From: Moringa oleifera | Lineage: Eukaryota > Streptophyta > Magnoliopsida > Brassicales > Moringaceae | DNA length: 64,000 bases | NCBI GenBank assembly: GCA_021397835.1 | Contig: JAJFZO010000049.1 | Span: 2,857,001-2,921,000, forward strand | Direction: 5' to 3' | Shown here: positions 37,301-48,949 of the stretch, piece by piece | Layout: each line of letters opens with the position of its first letter | Position numbering within the stretch: position 1 is the stretch's first letter | Notes under the pieces: generated by a model | Databases searched by the model: none | Seen by the model: the letters and a program-made list of their open reading frames with translations, nothing else | Told to the model about the DNA's origin: nothing | Translations under genes and position numbers: made by a program

Positions 37301-40300
37301 TTTGATAAATTCTTTCCAAGTATTGAGTTTAGGGTCAATTTAAGCCATGAAGCTTAAAAGTATTTATCAGACCAACCTTTGTTATTGAAAGGCAAGTTTT
37401 TAGAGCAGAGTTTAAATTTAATACTGCTAAAATAATAAAATTTATTCTCTAAATCTCTATCATGCCTATTGCCTTTTAATTCAAAAAATTTGGAAAAGAA
37501 AAAGATAGAAAGATTTGTGCAACTTAAAGTAAAAAATTTAGAAAACAAAGGCAATCATGTGCCTCTAAGCATTCAAAAGTAACTGTGATTTACATTATAA
37601 GAGAAAGGATGAATAGGCAAATCTTAACTACCTTCCAAACAATCCTCAAAGACCATAACTTAGCTTTCACAGCTAGTCCATGTGCTTTGAAAAAAGGACG
37701 ACAATTTTAATTGGACATATTTTTGAATGAAAAAATTATCCTTAACTCATTTCAAATCATCAGAGGGGTCAAAAGAAAGTCCTAAGTCTTTGGCCATTGT
37801 TTAAAAAATAGAGTAAAGGCAAATGAACGAAAAGGAAGACATAAAAAGAACAAAGCTTTGGTTACTGAAAGTTGCAAAGAGAGAGATTAACATGTTAAAA
37901 AAGAAAAAGTAAATAAAAAAAGTGAAAAAAATGACGAAATTGCTTTTAAATGAGTATTGAAAATTATGGGATTTACACTAAAAAGTGTCATGTGTGATTC
38001 AAAAAACGATTTGAAATTCCTAAGTCGTAGGTTAATGATAAGCTATACATTAGTTATTAATGTGTTGGAAGAACAACCGTTACAAATACATAGTAAGTAA
38101 TTAAATTGGTAAGAAAAATTTTGATCTTAATAAGCCTCAAACTTAATAAGGCTCAATCAAAGAAAATCTTGATCTAAGACGAAGCTCAATCAAACATAAG
38201 CCTTAACCTTAAGAAGATCCCAAATAGCTAAAAAAGCACGATGTAAACATAATTTCCATCTAATCCAAATTAATTTGTTTGTAAGCTAAGAAAGGTGTTA
38301 GCTAGCACAAACCCGACCATTGGATTAATCGATCTAGTAATTCTTGACCTAAAGAAGGAAAAGAAAACAAAAAATCTTGATATTAAATATCACCTTGATG
38401 AATTATCAATTAAGAAAAATGAACGCCATGACGATGAATTTTGATTCCTAATCCTTAAAGCTAAAGTTTTCACTCAAAAAATGGACTTTACTTTAAAGAT
38501 TAAAAGTTTATATTACTTGAAAATAACTGAAAAAATCCAAAAGATAACACATACTTTTGAAAGTGATGCATAAATACACAAGATAAAATACGCATCTGTA
38601 AGTTATTCACCCAACAAGATTATTTAATGCACAAAATTCTCTTTTAACAATTGTATTTTTTAAGATTTTGACAAAATTTATCCAATAAAATTACTTATAA
38701 ACAGGCTCAAGATTGAAGGAAAAAAAAAAAACTCCACGTTTTTAGTGATCATAAACTTAACGCTATGTTATTTTCTTTCAAGTGAGCTTTTCTTGAATGC
38801 TTGAAAATTTTCTTGATTTTAATGTTGCTACTAATGAATGAGTTATAAGAATTGAAATTCTTTTAATTCAAAAGAACCAATATATATTATCTTGATTCAA
38901 TTTTCAAACTAAAATTTCCTTGATTAAGTTGTGAATAAAATTAAATAATCTATAAACTTTTCAAATTCTAGCTGTTTTAATTGCTTCTTAATTTTTTTTA
39001 TTTCTACTCGATAATATTATTATCATATTTTAATTATATATTTATACCAATTTCATGATTTTTTATAAAAAATAAATTTCAAAATAACGTAATCGACATG
39101 ATAAATCTTTTATAAAATTTTAAACAAAATTATTTATTCTAAAGATTAGAACATGGTAATTATGTTTAATTTTTGCTAAAATTACATCATAGTAATTATT
39201 GTTTGATTTTTCTTATAAAACATATTTTTAAAATAAATTTTTTAAAAAATATGATTAAATTGATAATTTAATCTTGTTATTTTAAATAAAATTATTTTAA
39301 TACATTTGTTTAGGTCAAAAGATGAAAATAATAGCATATTATTTTGATCTTAAAAAAAATTAAAAATAAAAATAACAAAATAACTACACCTTTCATTCAT
39401 TTACGTATTGTTATCATGTAGTTTATGTTGATTTCTCTTTAAAATAAAAATGCTAATCTTTCCTCACATGTAGTCGACTCTCAAAATCAATTTCATCATA
39501 TAACGACCTATTCAACTATCATATTAAATTTTTCACTAAAGTCTTTAACTTGAGTCATATATATGCACAAATAGACATATCAAATAAAAAAAGATAATTA
39601 TACATATCTTACTTTATAAGAACACTAATATCCTCTATCAGTGATTGTTTACTTGATCTATATTTTTTATTTTACATCTTTTTTGAGTGTTTTCATATAA
39701 GTTTTTCACATAATCATTTTACAATGATTTTTTTTCTTCCCATAATCGTTTTGCAATGATTTTTTTTTTAAATTAACACATTAAATAAACACACGTTTTT
39801 TTAATACCAAGTAAATTTTAGAATTGTCAATTCATATCTCTTGATAAAATCAACATCAAACATCTCCTTTGACTTCGTTTCCATTCCAACCTAGGCTACA
39901 AAACATTAATCCTTCACGAGTCAGTATGTAACTTCAATTTTAAAATAAGATAATGTTAAACTTTGAAATATCAAAACATAATAAAACTTAACCTCATCAT
40001 CTTTGAATTACAATAAAAATTTTATACGTAATCAAAAATACAACCTAAATTATGATATCAGTTGTTAAAAATTAAAAAAATATATATACACATTATCTAA
40101 TAATTTAAAAATAATAAAAAATATAAATATAAAAGATGATTCTCACCAATTCCTAAATTCTAAGAGTAAGAAAGATTAATCTTATTATTGCAATTAAAAT
40201 TTATTTTTAGTGAAAAATATCTTACACGAGACTTTGTAAACATAAATATAAATATACTATTAAATCACATGAATATGTTTATTCGCTTTTTATTTTTCTC

Positions 40301-40360
40301 TTTAATTTACTAAATATGATTATAAATATAAAGATAATTATATTCTTTTTATTTAAATGT
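34380..40360. other. 6 kb AT-rich region, mostly decayed repeats
   Basis: No intact gene. A retroelement-like coding relic occupies about 35600-37800 on the minus strand (separate entry). At 39708-39770 is an imperfect duplication of CATAATC-TTTT-CAATGATTTTTTTT. The segment 34740-34960 repeats variants of GTGATGATTATAAATCACATC. I could not find matching long terminal repeats by eye. Confidence 0.5.
35600..37797 (-). mobile_element. Decayed retroelement-like coding relic (gag-like)
   Basis: Read on the minus strand, several stretches still make good protein sense between stops. From 37797: MAKDLGLSFDPSDDLK, followed by further patches to about 37250. From 36723: MAP, a stop, then NAIDLTITLENDEQCNGQGL. 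Near 36450: VMDALPLPLSGLPRLRGED. Near 35950-35790: a coiled-coil-like stretch containing KYLEELNNVWEKIQSL. Stops and indels interrupt it throughout, so it is not functional. The style fits a gag-like protein of a plant retroelement, but no polymerase, integrase or LTRs were recognised, so the class is open. Confidence 0.45.
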
Positions 40361-40369
40361 TCCAACAAT

Positions 40370-40910
40370 TTAAGGAAGAAGCATATCAATGACAATAAGA
40401 ATAATCTCAGAAAACCTAACGACTTTAAGGTTATCTCCCGATATTGGTGATTCACTTATAGGATCCCTTCTCTATATATTCTGGCAATCGATAACCTGAT
40501 TAGCTCCGTCCCTCACCCAATTTATCACCTCCCAATAAGACTTTTGCAGTGGCAGACCTGTATGCCCCTTCGAACTTCTCCAAAGCAGCTTCATAATCAG
40601 ACAGGCAAGCATGTAATCTCTGCTTCCCGCCAGGATCAGTGACGGTGCGAAGAAGGCCCGGGATCTGACTGGACGCTTCCTGGACTTGAATAACAGTTAA
40701 TGAAACAGAGATTAGGGCCAGCCCATGCAGGTCGGCAGAACGGGTACGTGGGTCACCGACCAGGGTTGAGAAGCAGAAGCTCTTGTCTGAGGCCTGGTTG
40801 CATATCTTCTCGAGCAACGCAAAGTCGGCATCGATAGGGGAGGAGTTAATGCGCTCGAATGCGACGTTAAGAGGTACAAAGAGTAGTAAGACCAGCAAAT
40901 TCAGAGCCAT
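40370..40910 (-). pseudogene. Broken invertase/pectin-methylesterase inhibitor (PMEI domain)
   Basis: From ATG 40910 the frame has a signal peptide (MALNLLVLLLFVPLNVAF) and the first part of a PMEI four-helix domain: first disulfide pair ICNQASDKSFC and third cysteine in RLHACLSDYEAALEKFEGAY. It then ends early at 40500 after GGDKLGEGRS. Shifting by one base near 40525 restores the family C-terminus: WVRDGANQVIDCQN with the expected fourth cysteine, a TAG stop near 40465, then ISESPISGDNLKVV and a hydrophobic last helix to a stop at 40370. So one frameshift and one stop separate it from a full-length inhibitor. Either a pseudogene or an assembly error. An ATG at 40946 exists, but it lies almost on the TATA box (40953-40960), upstream of the likely transcription start, so 40910 is the better start. 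Confidence 0.8.
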
Positions 40911-40952
40911 GGCGAGGGAATATGATAAGTGAAAATGACCATGCATAAGTGT

Positions 40953-40960
40953 ATATATAT
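40953..40960 (-). promoter_or_regulatory. TATA box of the PMEI-like gene
   Basis: TATATATA on the minus strand. Transcription would begin near 40925, which excludes the ATG at 40946 and favours the ATG at 40910. Confidence 0.55.
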
Positions 40961-41505
40961 AAGACAGAGAAGATCCGCATTTATTAAGATCAATCCATGA
41001 GATTTCGATAACTACATCAGATATTAAATTAATTCAAAATGACATGTACATAATAAACATAATGAACTATCCATATAATCTTAAGATACGGAATTGACCC
41101 AAAAGAAGATTCCCCACCTTACCAAAGGTAACTAATCACATCATCACCGCAAAATGAAGTTTTGGTTCTACCAATATCCTTGATAAGACACTGAATCTTA
41201 TAAAGAAGCATTTTCATTTACCAATTGCCGGTGAAGATTACAGGGCCAATTCTTCATTGTACTCAATTAACAAGGCCTCAGCCCATCTCACCAAAACACA
41301 AAGTAACCACCGTGCCCCAACACAGCAGATTGCTTGGGCTACATTTCTAAAACAAGCCACCATAAAAATTATAAAAAAAAAATCAGTGTTCCATCTCCCT
41401 CACCAATCCATCTTCATAAGAGGAAAGAAGAAATCTTGCTTTTGTCACTCAAACTCCTAACTTTACAATTTAAGTTACTGTTTCAATGGCCTTCTTGGGC
41501 CTCGT

Positions 41506-43044
41506 CTACGCAGCCGACGGGGCAGTCACATACTTGACCTCCCCTGCTTCAGATAGTGCAGCTATGAACGGTTGTAAGTTCACAGGTTGCAAGTTCACAG
41601 CTTGCACTTCGTTATCACTGCCCGCTTTCGGCTTCTTGTAGTCTAAGGATTCGTCGATGTAAATATCCCACCATTTCTTTACCAGCATCTTAATGTCCTC
41701 TCTCTGCATGTTTTCTTCCTTCCCTGTGTACCTCCATGGCTTAGATCCCTGTTTCTCGAAAGACCCATGACGATGTGTCAGCCACCAAACTCCTGACCAT
41801 AGCCAAGACATCCATTAGATCAAATAAAAACTTGAAAACAACTTCTTACCGCTGCGCAATAGTGAACCACTTTCACTTTGTCAAGCTTAACATTCTCCGG
41901 ATGACGCCACAGCATCGCAAGAACTAGATTGTAAACAACAGGGATCGGCTTGTAAATATCCTTGAAGTACATGTTCAGAAAGTCCTGGGGAACCCAAAGA
42001 AAAAAACCACCATTAGACGATCAATCAGATTTGTCATGACGAAATCTACAGAAATTAGGAGAATCAGCATCCCCAGTTCACCTGTTCAGCGAAAGGTGTC
42101 GGAGGGGTGATTTTGAGAGTCTTCAAGAGATCTTCGTAGGTGGAGATGCTGGGCTCGAACACAAACATGCCTGCATTGAAGTAGAGAGCAGGAGGCTGAC
42201 CCATCTCTGCAGGCCACTTCACCTTCTCTGGGCACTGTTGGCAATAACCCAGCTTGTACTGCAGGGTGTGGCTCCATGTCTTCTCACAGAAACAGTCCAT
42301 CACGGCGTAGAAATACCCGTCTGGCAAATCGAAGAGGTGATCTATGTTATCAAACACCTGGATATCCCCGTCCAAGTATATCATCTTACTGTACTCCACG
42401 AACTGCATGCAGTTACATATTAATTAAACACACACTAATATCAGTAATCCACAGGGTGTTAAAAAACAAAACCCATAAAGTCCAAATAATCGTCGCTTCA
42501 TAAAATGATCAAAGTGCACTTGATAGGTCAAATAAATGAAACTTTACGCAAAGGCATTTTCGTCCTGTAACGAGGTGTTTTGAAAGATGTATTGCTCTGA
42601 CATGACAGAGCTAGTACCCAGCATGCAATGCCAAGTGCAATCTTCGACGACAAGGTCGTAACGGCTTGCGACCAAGAAAAATGATACGCACAGGGTGATT
42701 TCGAAACAGCGTACCTCCCACAAACGGAGCTTAGAGTAGTTGATGACATAATACGCCATGGCAAACTGGGTTTGATTCTCGGGCGGGTAGACGGGTTCGA
42801 TCTCGCGGACGATGCAGCCTTGAGACTCCAAGATCCGCCTGTGCTCCTCGGGCACGTCAGGCAAAACAGCCACCACCAACGGGTACGCTGATTTTACCTT
42901 CCTCAACCCTTTCGCTAACCCAACGACACCCTTAACGTAATCTCCACTGCCAGCCAGGAACGTCACGTACGCGCGGCTGGGCAACCTCGCAGGTTTGGCA
43001 TACCCGGCTGGTTTTACTGCGGCTGGGATAAGCTCAGGAGCCAT
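41506..43044 (-). CDS. GOLS: Galactinol synthase
   Basis: Four exons, right to left: 42715-43044, 42082-42402, 41850-41984, 41506-41748. All junctions are codon-aligned. The protein has 342 residues, normal for the family. It is a GT8 glycosyltransferase that transfers galactose from UDP-galactose to myo-inositol, the first committed step to raffinose-family oligosaccharides. Visible hallmarks are YVTFLAGSGDYVKGVVGLAKGL near the start, the metal/UDP-binding DGD at 121-123 within YLDGDIQVFDNIDHLFDLP, YFNAGMFVFEPS, the W-rich VYNLVLAMLWRHPENV, HYCAAGSKPWRYTGKEENM and the family-specific C-terminal pentapeptide APSAA at 338-342. There is no targeting signal, so it is cytosolic. GolS genes respond to heat, drought and ABA, and the upstream region carries a heat-shock element and an ABRE. 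Confidence 0.97.
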
Positions 43045-43110
43045 TAGGTTGTAGGAATCTTACCAGCCAATAAGGTCTATGACTAGGAGAGCTTGTAAGA
43101 TACAGAGAGA

Positions 43111-43122
43111 GGGGGGGGGGGG
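43111..43122 (-). repeat. C12 homopolymer in the galactinol synthase 5' UTR
   Basis: Twelve G on the + strand (C in the mRNA), about 70 bases before the start codon. Such runs vary in length between alleles and are prone to sequencing error. Confidence 0.8.
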
Positions 43123-43277
43123 TACTGAAGAGAGCTCGCTGTCTGGGCGTTGTGGTTGCGTCTTTTCCTGGTGGGAGAGAGGCTCAGAGGAAAGGGGGAG
43201 TTTAAATAAACGACGATGCTGAGAATTCAGCGAAATTTTCCCTCTTCATCTCCACTGATCATAAACTCCATGCCTTC

Positions 43278-43335
43278 CACGTGTCCTATGGGACGATCCA
43301 ACGGTGGGATCAGTGGTAGCGGGAAGGTTCTGGAA
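43278..43335 (-). promoter_or_regulatory. ABRE/G-box and perfect heat-shock element upstream of galactinol synthase
   Basis: CCACGTGTCC at 43277-43286 contains the ACGTGTC ABRE consensus. At 43323-43335 is GAA-GG-TTC-TG-GAA, three perfect alternating heat-shock units. They lie about 235 and 280 bases before the ATG. A TATA-like TATTTAAA is at 43201-43208. Heat-shock-factor control of galactinol synthase is established in Arabidopsis, so the element is likely functional. Confidence 0.7.
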
Positions 43336-43399
43336 AAGGGCCAGGCTTAATTAGTAGGAAAACGATGGAAGAGACTGGAACCTTACAGGGGCTTTTTCG

Positions 43400-45110
43400 G
43401 TTCAGTTGGTACTGATCCTGTGTTGCTCGGTGCATGTCACAGGTTCCCTAGTCCTTTTCATAGCAACAGGTATTTTTTTTCCTTTTTAATCTTTATAAAC
43501 TTAGTAAAATTTCCTTTATGGCCATAAATAAATAAGCAGCATCAACGAAGTTTATGTTTATTGCAGCAATTATAACCAAAAATCATAGAAAGTCAACAAG
43601 ATTCTTACAAATTTCCAAATATTTTCATTAAAGTCAAGATTGTGAAACTGATCTTATCTTACCCTAATCGATCTTTTCCTTCAATATCTTAACTAATATT
43701 TTGTCTCCTAACTAGAAATATATAAATTTCTTTATTTCTGTATAAACTATAAACACACATCAGCTAGGTTCAAACAAAAATTTAAATAGCCAAATGGTGG
43801 AATTATTCTGTCAATTTTTGGTAAAAACAAAACTGTTAGGGAGTAAATATTTTATTTGATTAAAAATTATATTAAAAATGTCAGATATTGATAAATAAAT
43901 AATTAATTTGGTGTTAATAAGATAACTAAATTCTAGCAGGGTCTCCCATGATCATTGGTTAGTTAAGGATAGATCAACGGTTGATTGGAACTCTGATTTT
44001 CCTAATCAAAGCTGATTGGCTTGATTTCTGATAATAAACAGGGTGTTTTATTACTTAATCGAGGAACAGCTATTACAAGACAAAACTAAGAAAAGGACAA
44101 CGTTGTCCAAAATGACGGTCTGACTTAAACTTAGAACCAACCGCGCAGTTTGGTGGCAGTATTTTATGCACCATACGTGGATTTTAGCGAAACTCAGTAC
44201 CCATTCCAATAACATGGCCGTAATAATAGAATAATATTCAAACAGACACTGTGCCCTCATATTTTTCTATTTTCGAAACAGTGATTTGTTTGTTAGTAAA
44301 TGAGAATTAAAAAATTATAAAAATAATTTATGAATAAAATATTATTTAATTTCTAAAATCAAAAATATTTTTATAAAAACATTTCAATTTTTTATAATTG
44401 TTTTAAATTAAAATTCAGTTCATACACAATTAATTGACTAAATTTTTTAAAGAATTTTTAAAAACCGTGATATATGTAAAGGTGAACCATGAGACATTTA
44501 TATTTTTATTAATATGACAAATTATAAATTAATTGCTAAAATTTTAAATATCAATAAAAATTAAAATGAGAATATAATTTTTAAAAAGTAACATTATAAT
44601 ATGATCACAAAAGGAAAAAAGAGACCTGTACCAGGAGCCTTCCCATTTTCCTTAAAAAATAATAATAATAATAATAATATAGGAGGATTCAATATATTAG
44701 GTAACGTTACTGTTTAATGGTACTTTTTCCTTTTTCGGTTTGCATGTGTCTATTTCCAAGGAAGAATCTATACCATGCTGATCCTTGTGGTTCTCCTTCA
44801 CTCTGGGCCATCGGACTTACTTATGAGCCACTCCACTAATCCATTTGAGGCTCTCCAATCCTCTCCAGAAACCATGACTCTTTTTTTTAATCATTTAATC
44901 GTTTTTTATTTTTTTTTTAAAGCATGATTTTGTTGGGCATCTTACAATCTTTTAATTTATATCGGGTCGGGTTGTGCGACCCGGATCATGAGAATTGGGA
45001 CCCCGCTATGTGCCTCTTTAGGCCCGATGGGCCAATCCGTCAGCTGCGCCCTATTAACCGCTAAGGCTTTCGGGGACAAAAAAATGAACCCACCGAAGTG
45101 GAAAATTAAT
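43400..45110. other. AT-rich intergenic region between galactinol synthase and ECHIDNA
   Basis: No supported gene. An AAT microsatellite lies at 44657-44679. The right end, from about 44960, is less AT-rich and contains the palindrome GGCCCGATGGGCC at 45021-45033, a site II-like arrangement about 190 bases before the ECHIDNA start, so it is probably that gene's promoter. Confidence 0.5.
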
Positions 45111-45221
45111 TTTTGTACGAGAAAACGGGGAGAGCACTGCACAGCGACCGAGTGAGCGGAGAAGCAGAGATTTGCAAAGGAGAAGTCAATTCGATTAACT
45201 TGAAACATCCTCCTATTTTCA

Positions 45222-48200
45222 ATGGATCTAAGTCAAGTGAGATTCTCTCTCCTTTAGATTTTTCTTGTTTGTACTCTCATGAAGGATCTTCTTTCATGCA
45301 ATGTAGGATGTGATGTTATGCGCAAATTACGCTTAATTCTCTCGCGAACTTTCTTGCATTGTTTTAGATTCTCGCATTATTCAATAACATCCTACTTTTG
45401 TTTTGAATGATCCAATATTTGACATGTTTTGTTTAGATTATCATTGTTGGATATCAGATCTGTGATTATGTAGTGATTTTTAATTACGACCTTGTTGTTC
45501 CTTTTTGTATTTTGTATTACGTCGATGGTCCGTTGTTTTTTCAAGAATTTTCTACTGAAGTAATACAAATCGGATCTATAGGATGTTGGTTGCATAGTAA
45601 TCGGAAGTTGGCATTCTCATACATCGTTTAAAGGCCTTTCTCTTTCTAATTTCTTCGAAGTTCATTTTTGCTTCTCGAGAGAAGATCACATAAAGAAAGC
45701 TTTAAATCTTGAAGCCACGGTTCATCCGTTGCAAAAAGGTCATGTCCGAGTGGAGGTTGAGTAGCTTTAAGAAGGAACGGGTTCGACCTCAGTTGAGACG
45801 TACAAGAAGTCATATCCGCGTAGAGGTTGAGTAGCTTCAAGAAGAAACCAACTCGACCCTGAAATATTAATAATTTCTTTTCCAGATGTTATCACCTGGG
45901 TTCAGCTTTGCAATAAATCATCAGAAGCCTCTGAATCCTGTTGTTGGAGTAATACTTTGACTGAGGGCCTAGTTTGACCTTGTAGGCCGTACTAAGAAGC
46001 AATTTATTGGTCGTTGTGGCAGTTTCAAATGTTTTACATTCCTGGGAATGGGTTCTTCATGATTAAATATTTCTCCCAAATACTAATCTCAGCACTTGCT
46101 CAGACACTGTACCCTTTCCTCTTTGTTTCTGATTTATTTTTTCAAAAAGACACTGTATGCTTTCCTTCCAAAAATAGTTTAATGGCTTATTTTTGTTCCT
46201 GGTAGAACTTAGATTGATTATTAAAGAAGCACCTCTCTTCCATTATACTTGAAGTTACTTTTATTTGGTAATCTCTCATTATTTTCTTTCCTGGTTTTGC
46301 AGCCTGTGGTAGAGAACTATGCCAATCCAATGACATGCTTCTTTCATGTGCTTTTTAAGGTTAATAGATCTCTGATACTAGTGGCTGTTTTTTGAAAAAT
46401 CAACTTCTCTGTGTGACTTGTATTCATTTTTGGCAGGCTGCAGCCCTGGCATTCTACATACTTTCAGCACTGTTCTTTGATAGCTTTGTTATCATCTTTG
46501 TGGTTACCGTTGTTCTAGCTGCTCTTGATTTTTGGGTGGTCAAGAATGTCAGTGGTCGGATCTTAGTTGGGCTTAGGTGGTGGAATGAAATAAATGAGCT
46601 CGGTGAAAGTGTGTGGAAATTTGAATCCCTTGACCACCAGGTTAGTTAGAGATTTATTTTGTGATGCCTCTTCATTTGCAATCTCGATTCTATAGTTTTT
46701 TTGTTGAATCGAATAAATGTTGCTCTACTTATTTACGTTATCTTCATGATCATTAGCTATGTCATCTTATATTTGTTATTCCTTGTTCCCCTATGCAGTC
46801 ATTAGCTCGGATCAACAAGAAAGATTCATGGTTATTTTGGTGGACATTGTACCTTAGTGTAAGTAAGCGTTGGCTGAATGTTTCTTATGACTGACCAAGT
46901 AAAACTATCTGTGAGACTTCCTGCTAAATCATGGAAGATATGGTACTAGAACTAGAGACCTTGTACAGCCATTTTAGTCTTCTCATTATGTTTCATGTTA
47001 TCTGTCAATTCTTATTAACAAAAAAGTGTTAGCATCTGGTGAATGACTGCCTAGGAAAAGCAAATAACATGTTACATGAGGAATTGTTTAATATTGTAAG
47101 GATTTGTGGCTTCCGAAGGATGGAGTGGAAAATTTCTTCCTGATGATTTTTGCCAGATCTGACTATCAGAAACAGAGAAACTAGCATTCTTATAATGCTT
47201 CATATTAAGTCAAAATATCACTGGCAATTAATGAATATACATGAAAGCCATCAATAGGTTTCTCGGACAGTCTGTTTTTCCCTAATTTGTGTTTCCTTTC
47301 TTTTCTTTTAATTTATCATGCAGGCTGCTGCTTGGATCATCCTTGGTATATTTTCAGTGATAAGGTTTGAGCCTGATTATGTCCTAGTGGTCGGAGTTTG
47401 TTTGAGCCTTGGCATTGCAAACATCATTGGATTCACTAAGTGCCGTAAAGGTATGAATTAGGCCATTTCAAATCTTTAAATGGCAAATTTTGCCATGCTT
47501 TTATATGAGAGGCATTTTAATGTTTGATGAATTACTTAAAGGACACCAATGCCTCAAAGTTATGCTGTATGTGAGAATCCTTTGCCCTGGTTTTGGTGGC
47601 TCGAGAAGGAGCTTACATTTCATGGTTACATACCAGTTCTAGTTCCATGGCTGGGCTTGTCTCTATGAGAAGTTATACTTGGCGTGAAATATGTTATATG
47701 CACGCATTAAATAGAAAGTAATTTAATTAGAATGAGAGGTTGTAATTTTAGTTATGCTTCTCGATTTAGTGGAATAGTGGTTCAGAGTGGATCATTCTAA
47801 ATCTAACCGAAGCTCTATAGTGCAAATCCTTGTACCTTTTCTCTTCTGGATTATACTATCAAGCTTCAGCCATACTCACCTATTTTTGTCTATTTCAGCC
47901 AAAAAGCTCTAGTTTTAACTTGCACAACATCATCTTGAACTATCTCTACATAAACTGTTCTCAAGGAGAGCGAGAGCGAGTATTATGATATGAGAAATGA
48001 GAAAGGTAGAATATCAAGTGGAAACAAAGGGAACTAGCTTGTCTTTAGAAGATTTTGCAGTCAGTTGTACCAACCACTAGGATGACAGGTTGACTCGCTA
48101 AGACCATTTTTTTTGGCAGCTCCCTTTACTCGGAAGCATTTTCTGCTTATTGAACTACACAGTTCACTCATTAATTGTTAATATAATTATCAAGCGGATG

Positions 48201-48909
48201 TACTGCTTTTTGGTTCTTACACATGATTTTAAGTACAGAAGTCTCATCTTTACCCTTTTGGCTGAGGTAGTATCCTAAAATTCTGACTTTGGTTTTACTG
48301 TTAAATTCTTATTTATAGTGGATGAAATTTTAGCTCTTTTTCTATTTATCTTACATCGTATTGATAACTGCCTAAGGCATGTATTTCCTTTTTGATAAAA
48401 ACTACTTTATAGTGGTCATTTGACAATCTTTTATTATATCATAGCAACAAATCCAAAGGGGTACTGCAAAATGGTCAGGTACCTGTATGTTATCCAACCA
48501 AAAATTGAAGACAGAATCCATGCATGTGTATGACTGGCTGTGTGCATCTCAGTTTTTAGTCTACCAGTAATTGCCTTTGGAAAACATGAGAAATCTAATG
48601 TAAATGCAGACTTGAGATCCTGGAAACAAGGTTATGCATACTCTTATTAGTATCTTATATCATAGTATGTATTACTCTAATGAAACTGTTACTTCTGTTA
48701 ATCTCACATTTTATGTAAGAGTAGTTAAGTCAGTAAAGCTCTTTTATGTTACTCTAGTGAGTGACAACATAAATTATTTTATGTTCTGCCAATCCTGAGT
48801 TGTGCGTTGTCTATGTTCAGATGCCAAGAAGCAGATTCAAGCATTTGCCACTCAGACAATTGCTTCTCGCTTCTCATCAACAATACAGTCAGCATTTAGC
48901 GTGGTCTGA
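45222..48909 (+). CDS. ECH: ECHIDNA (TVP23/FAM18 family trans-Golgi membrane protein)
   Basis: Six exons: 45222-45236, 46303-46359, 46437-46640, 46799-46858, 47324-47450, 48821-48909. They encode 183 residues; Arabidopsis ECHIDNA has 186. Four membrane segments are visible: AFYILSALFF, FVVTVVLAAL, AAAWIILGIFSVI and VLVVGVCLSL. Family blocks include ENYANPMTCFFHVLFK, DFWVVKNVSGRILVGLRWWN and KKDSWLFWWTLYLS. In plants ECHIDNA acts with YIP proteins at the trans-Golgi network in secretion and cell elongation. Exon 1 supplies only the first five codons (MDLSQ) and is followed by a 1066-base intron. The start therefore depends on a very small exon, but its donor CAA|GTGAG is good and the N-terminus fits the family. 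Confidence 0.94.
45734..45866. repeat. 70-bp tandem duplication inside ECHIDNA intron 1
   Basis: Two adjacent diverged copies share AGGTTGAGTAGCTT and GTCAT-TCCG-GT-GAGG, offset by 70 bases (45741 and 45811). Similarity fades after TCGACC. Wholly intronic. Confidence 0.8.
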
Positions 48910-48949
48910 GGTCTGCACTCTGTGAGAAGTAAAAGGTCATTGGTCTGAC

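Noticed and set aside
34380..40360. Complete LTR retrotransposon
   Set aside because: No pair of long direct repeats, primer-binding site or reverse transcriptase motif was found by eye.
40910..40946. Upstream ATG of the PMEI-like gene as true start
   Set aside because: It lies almost on the TATA box and so upstream of the likely transcription start; the ATG at 40910 begins a cleaner signal peptide.
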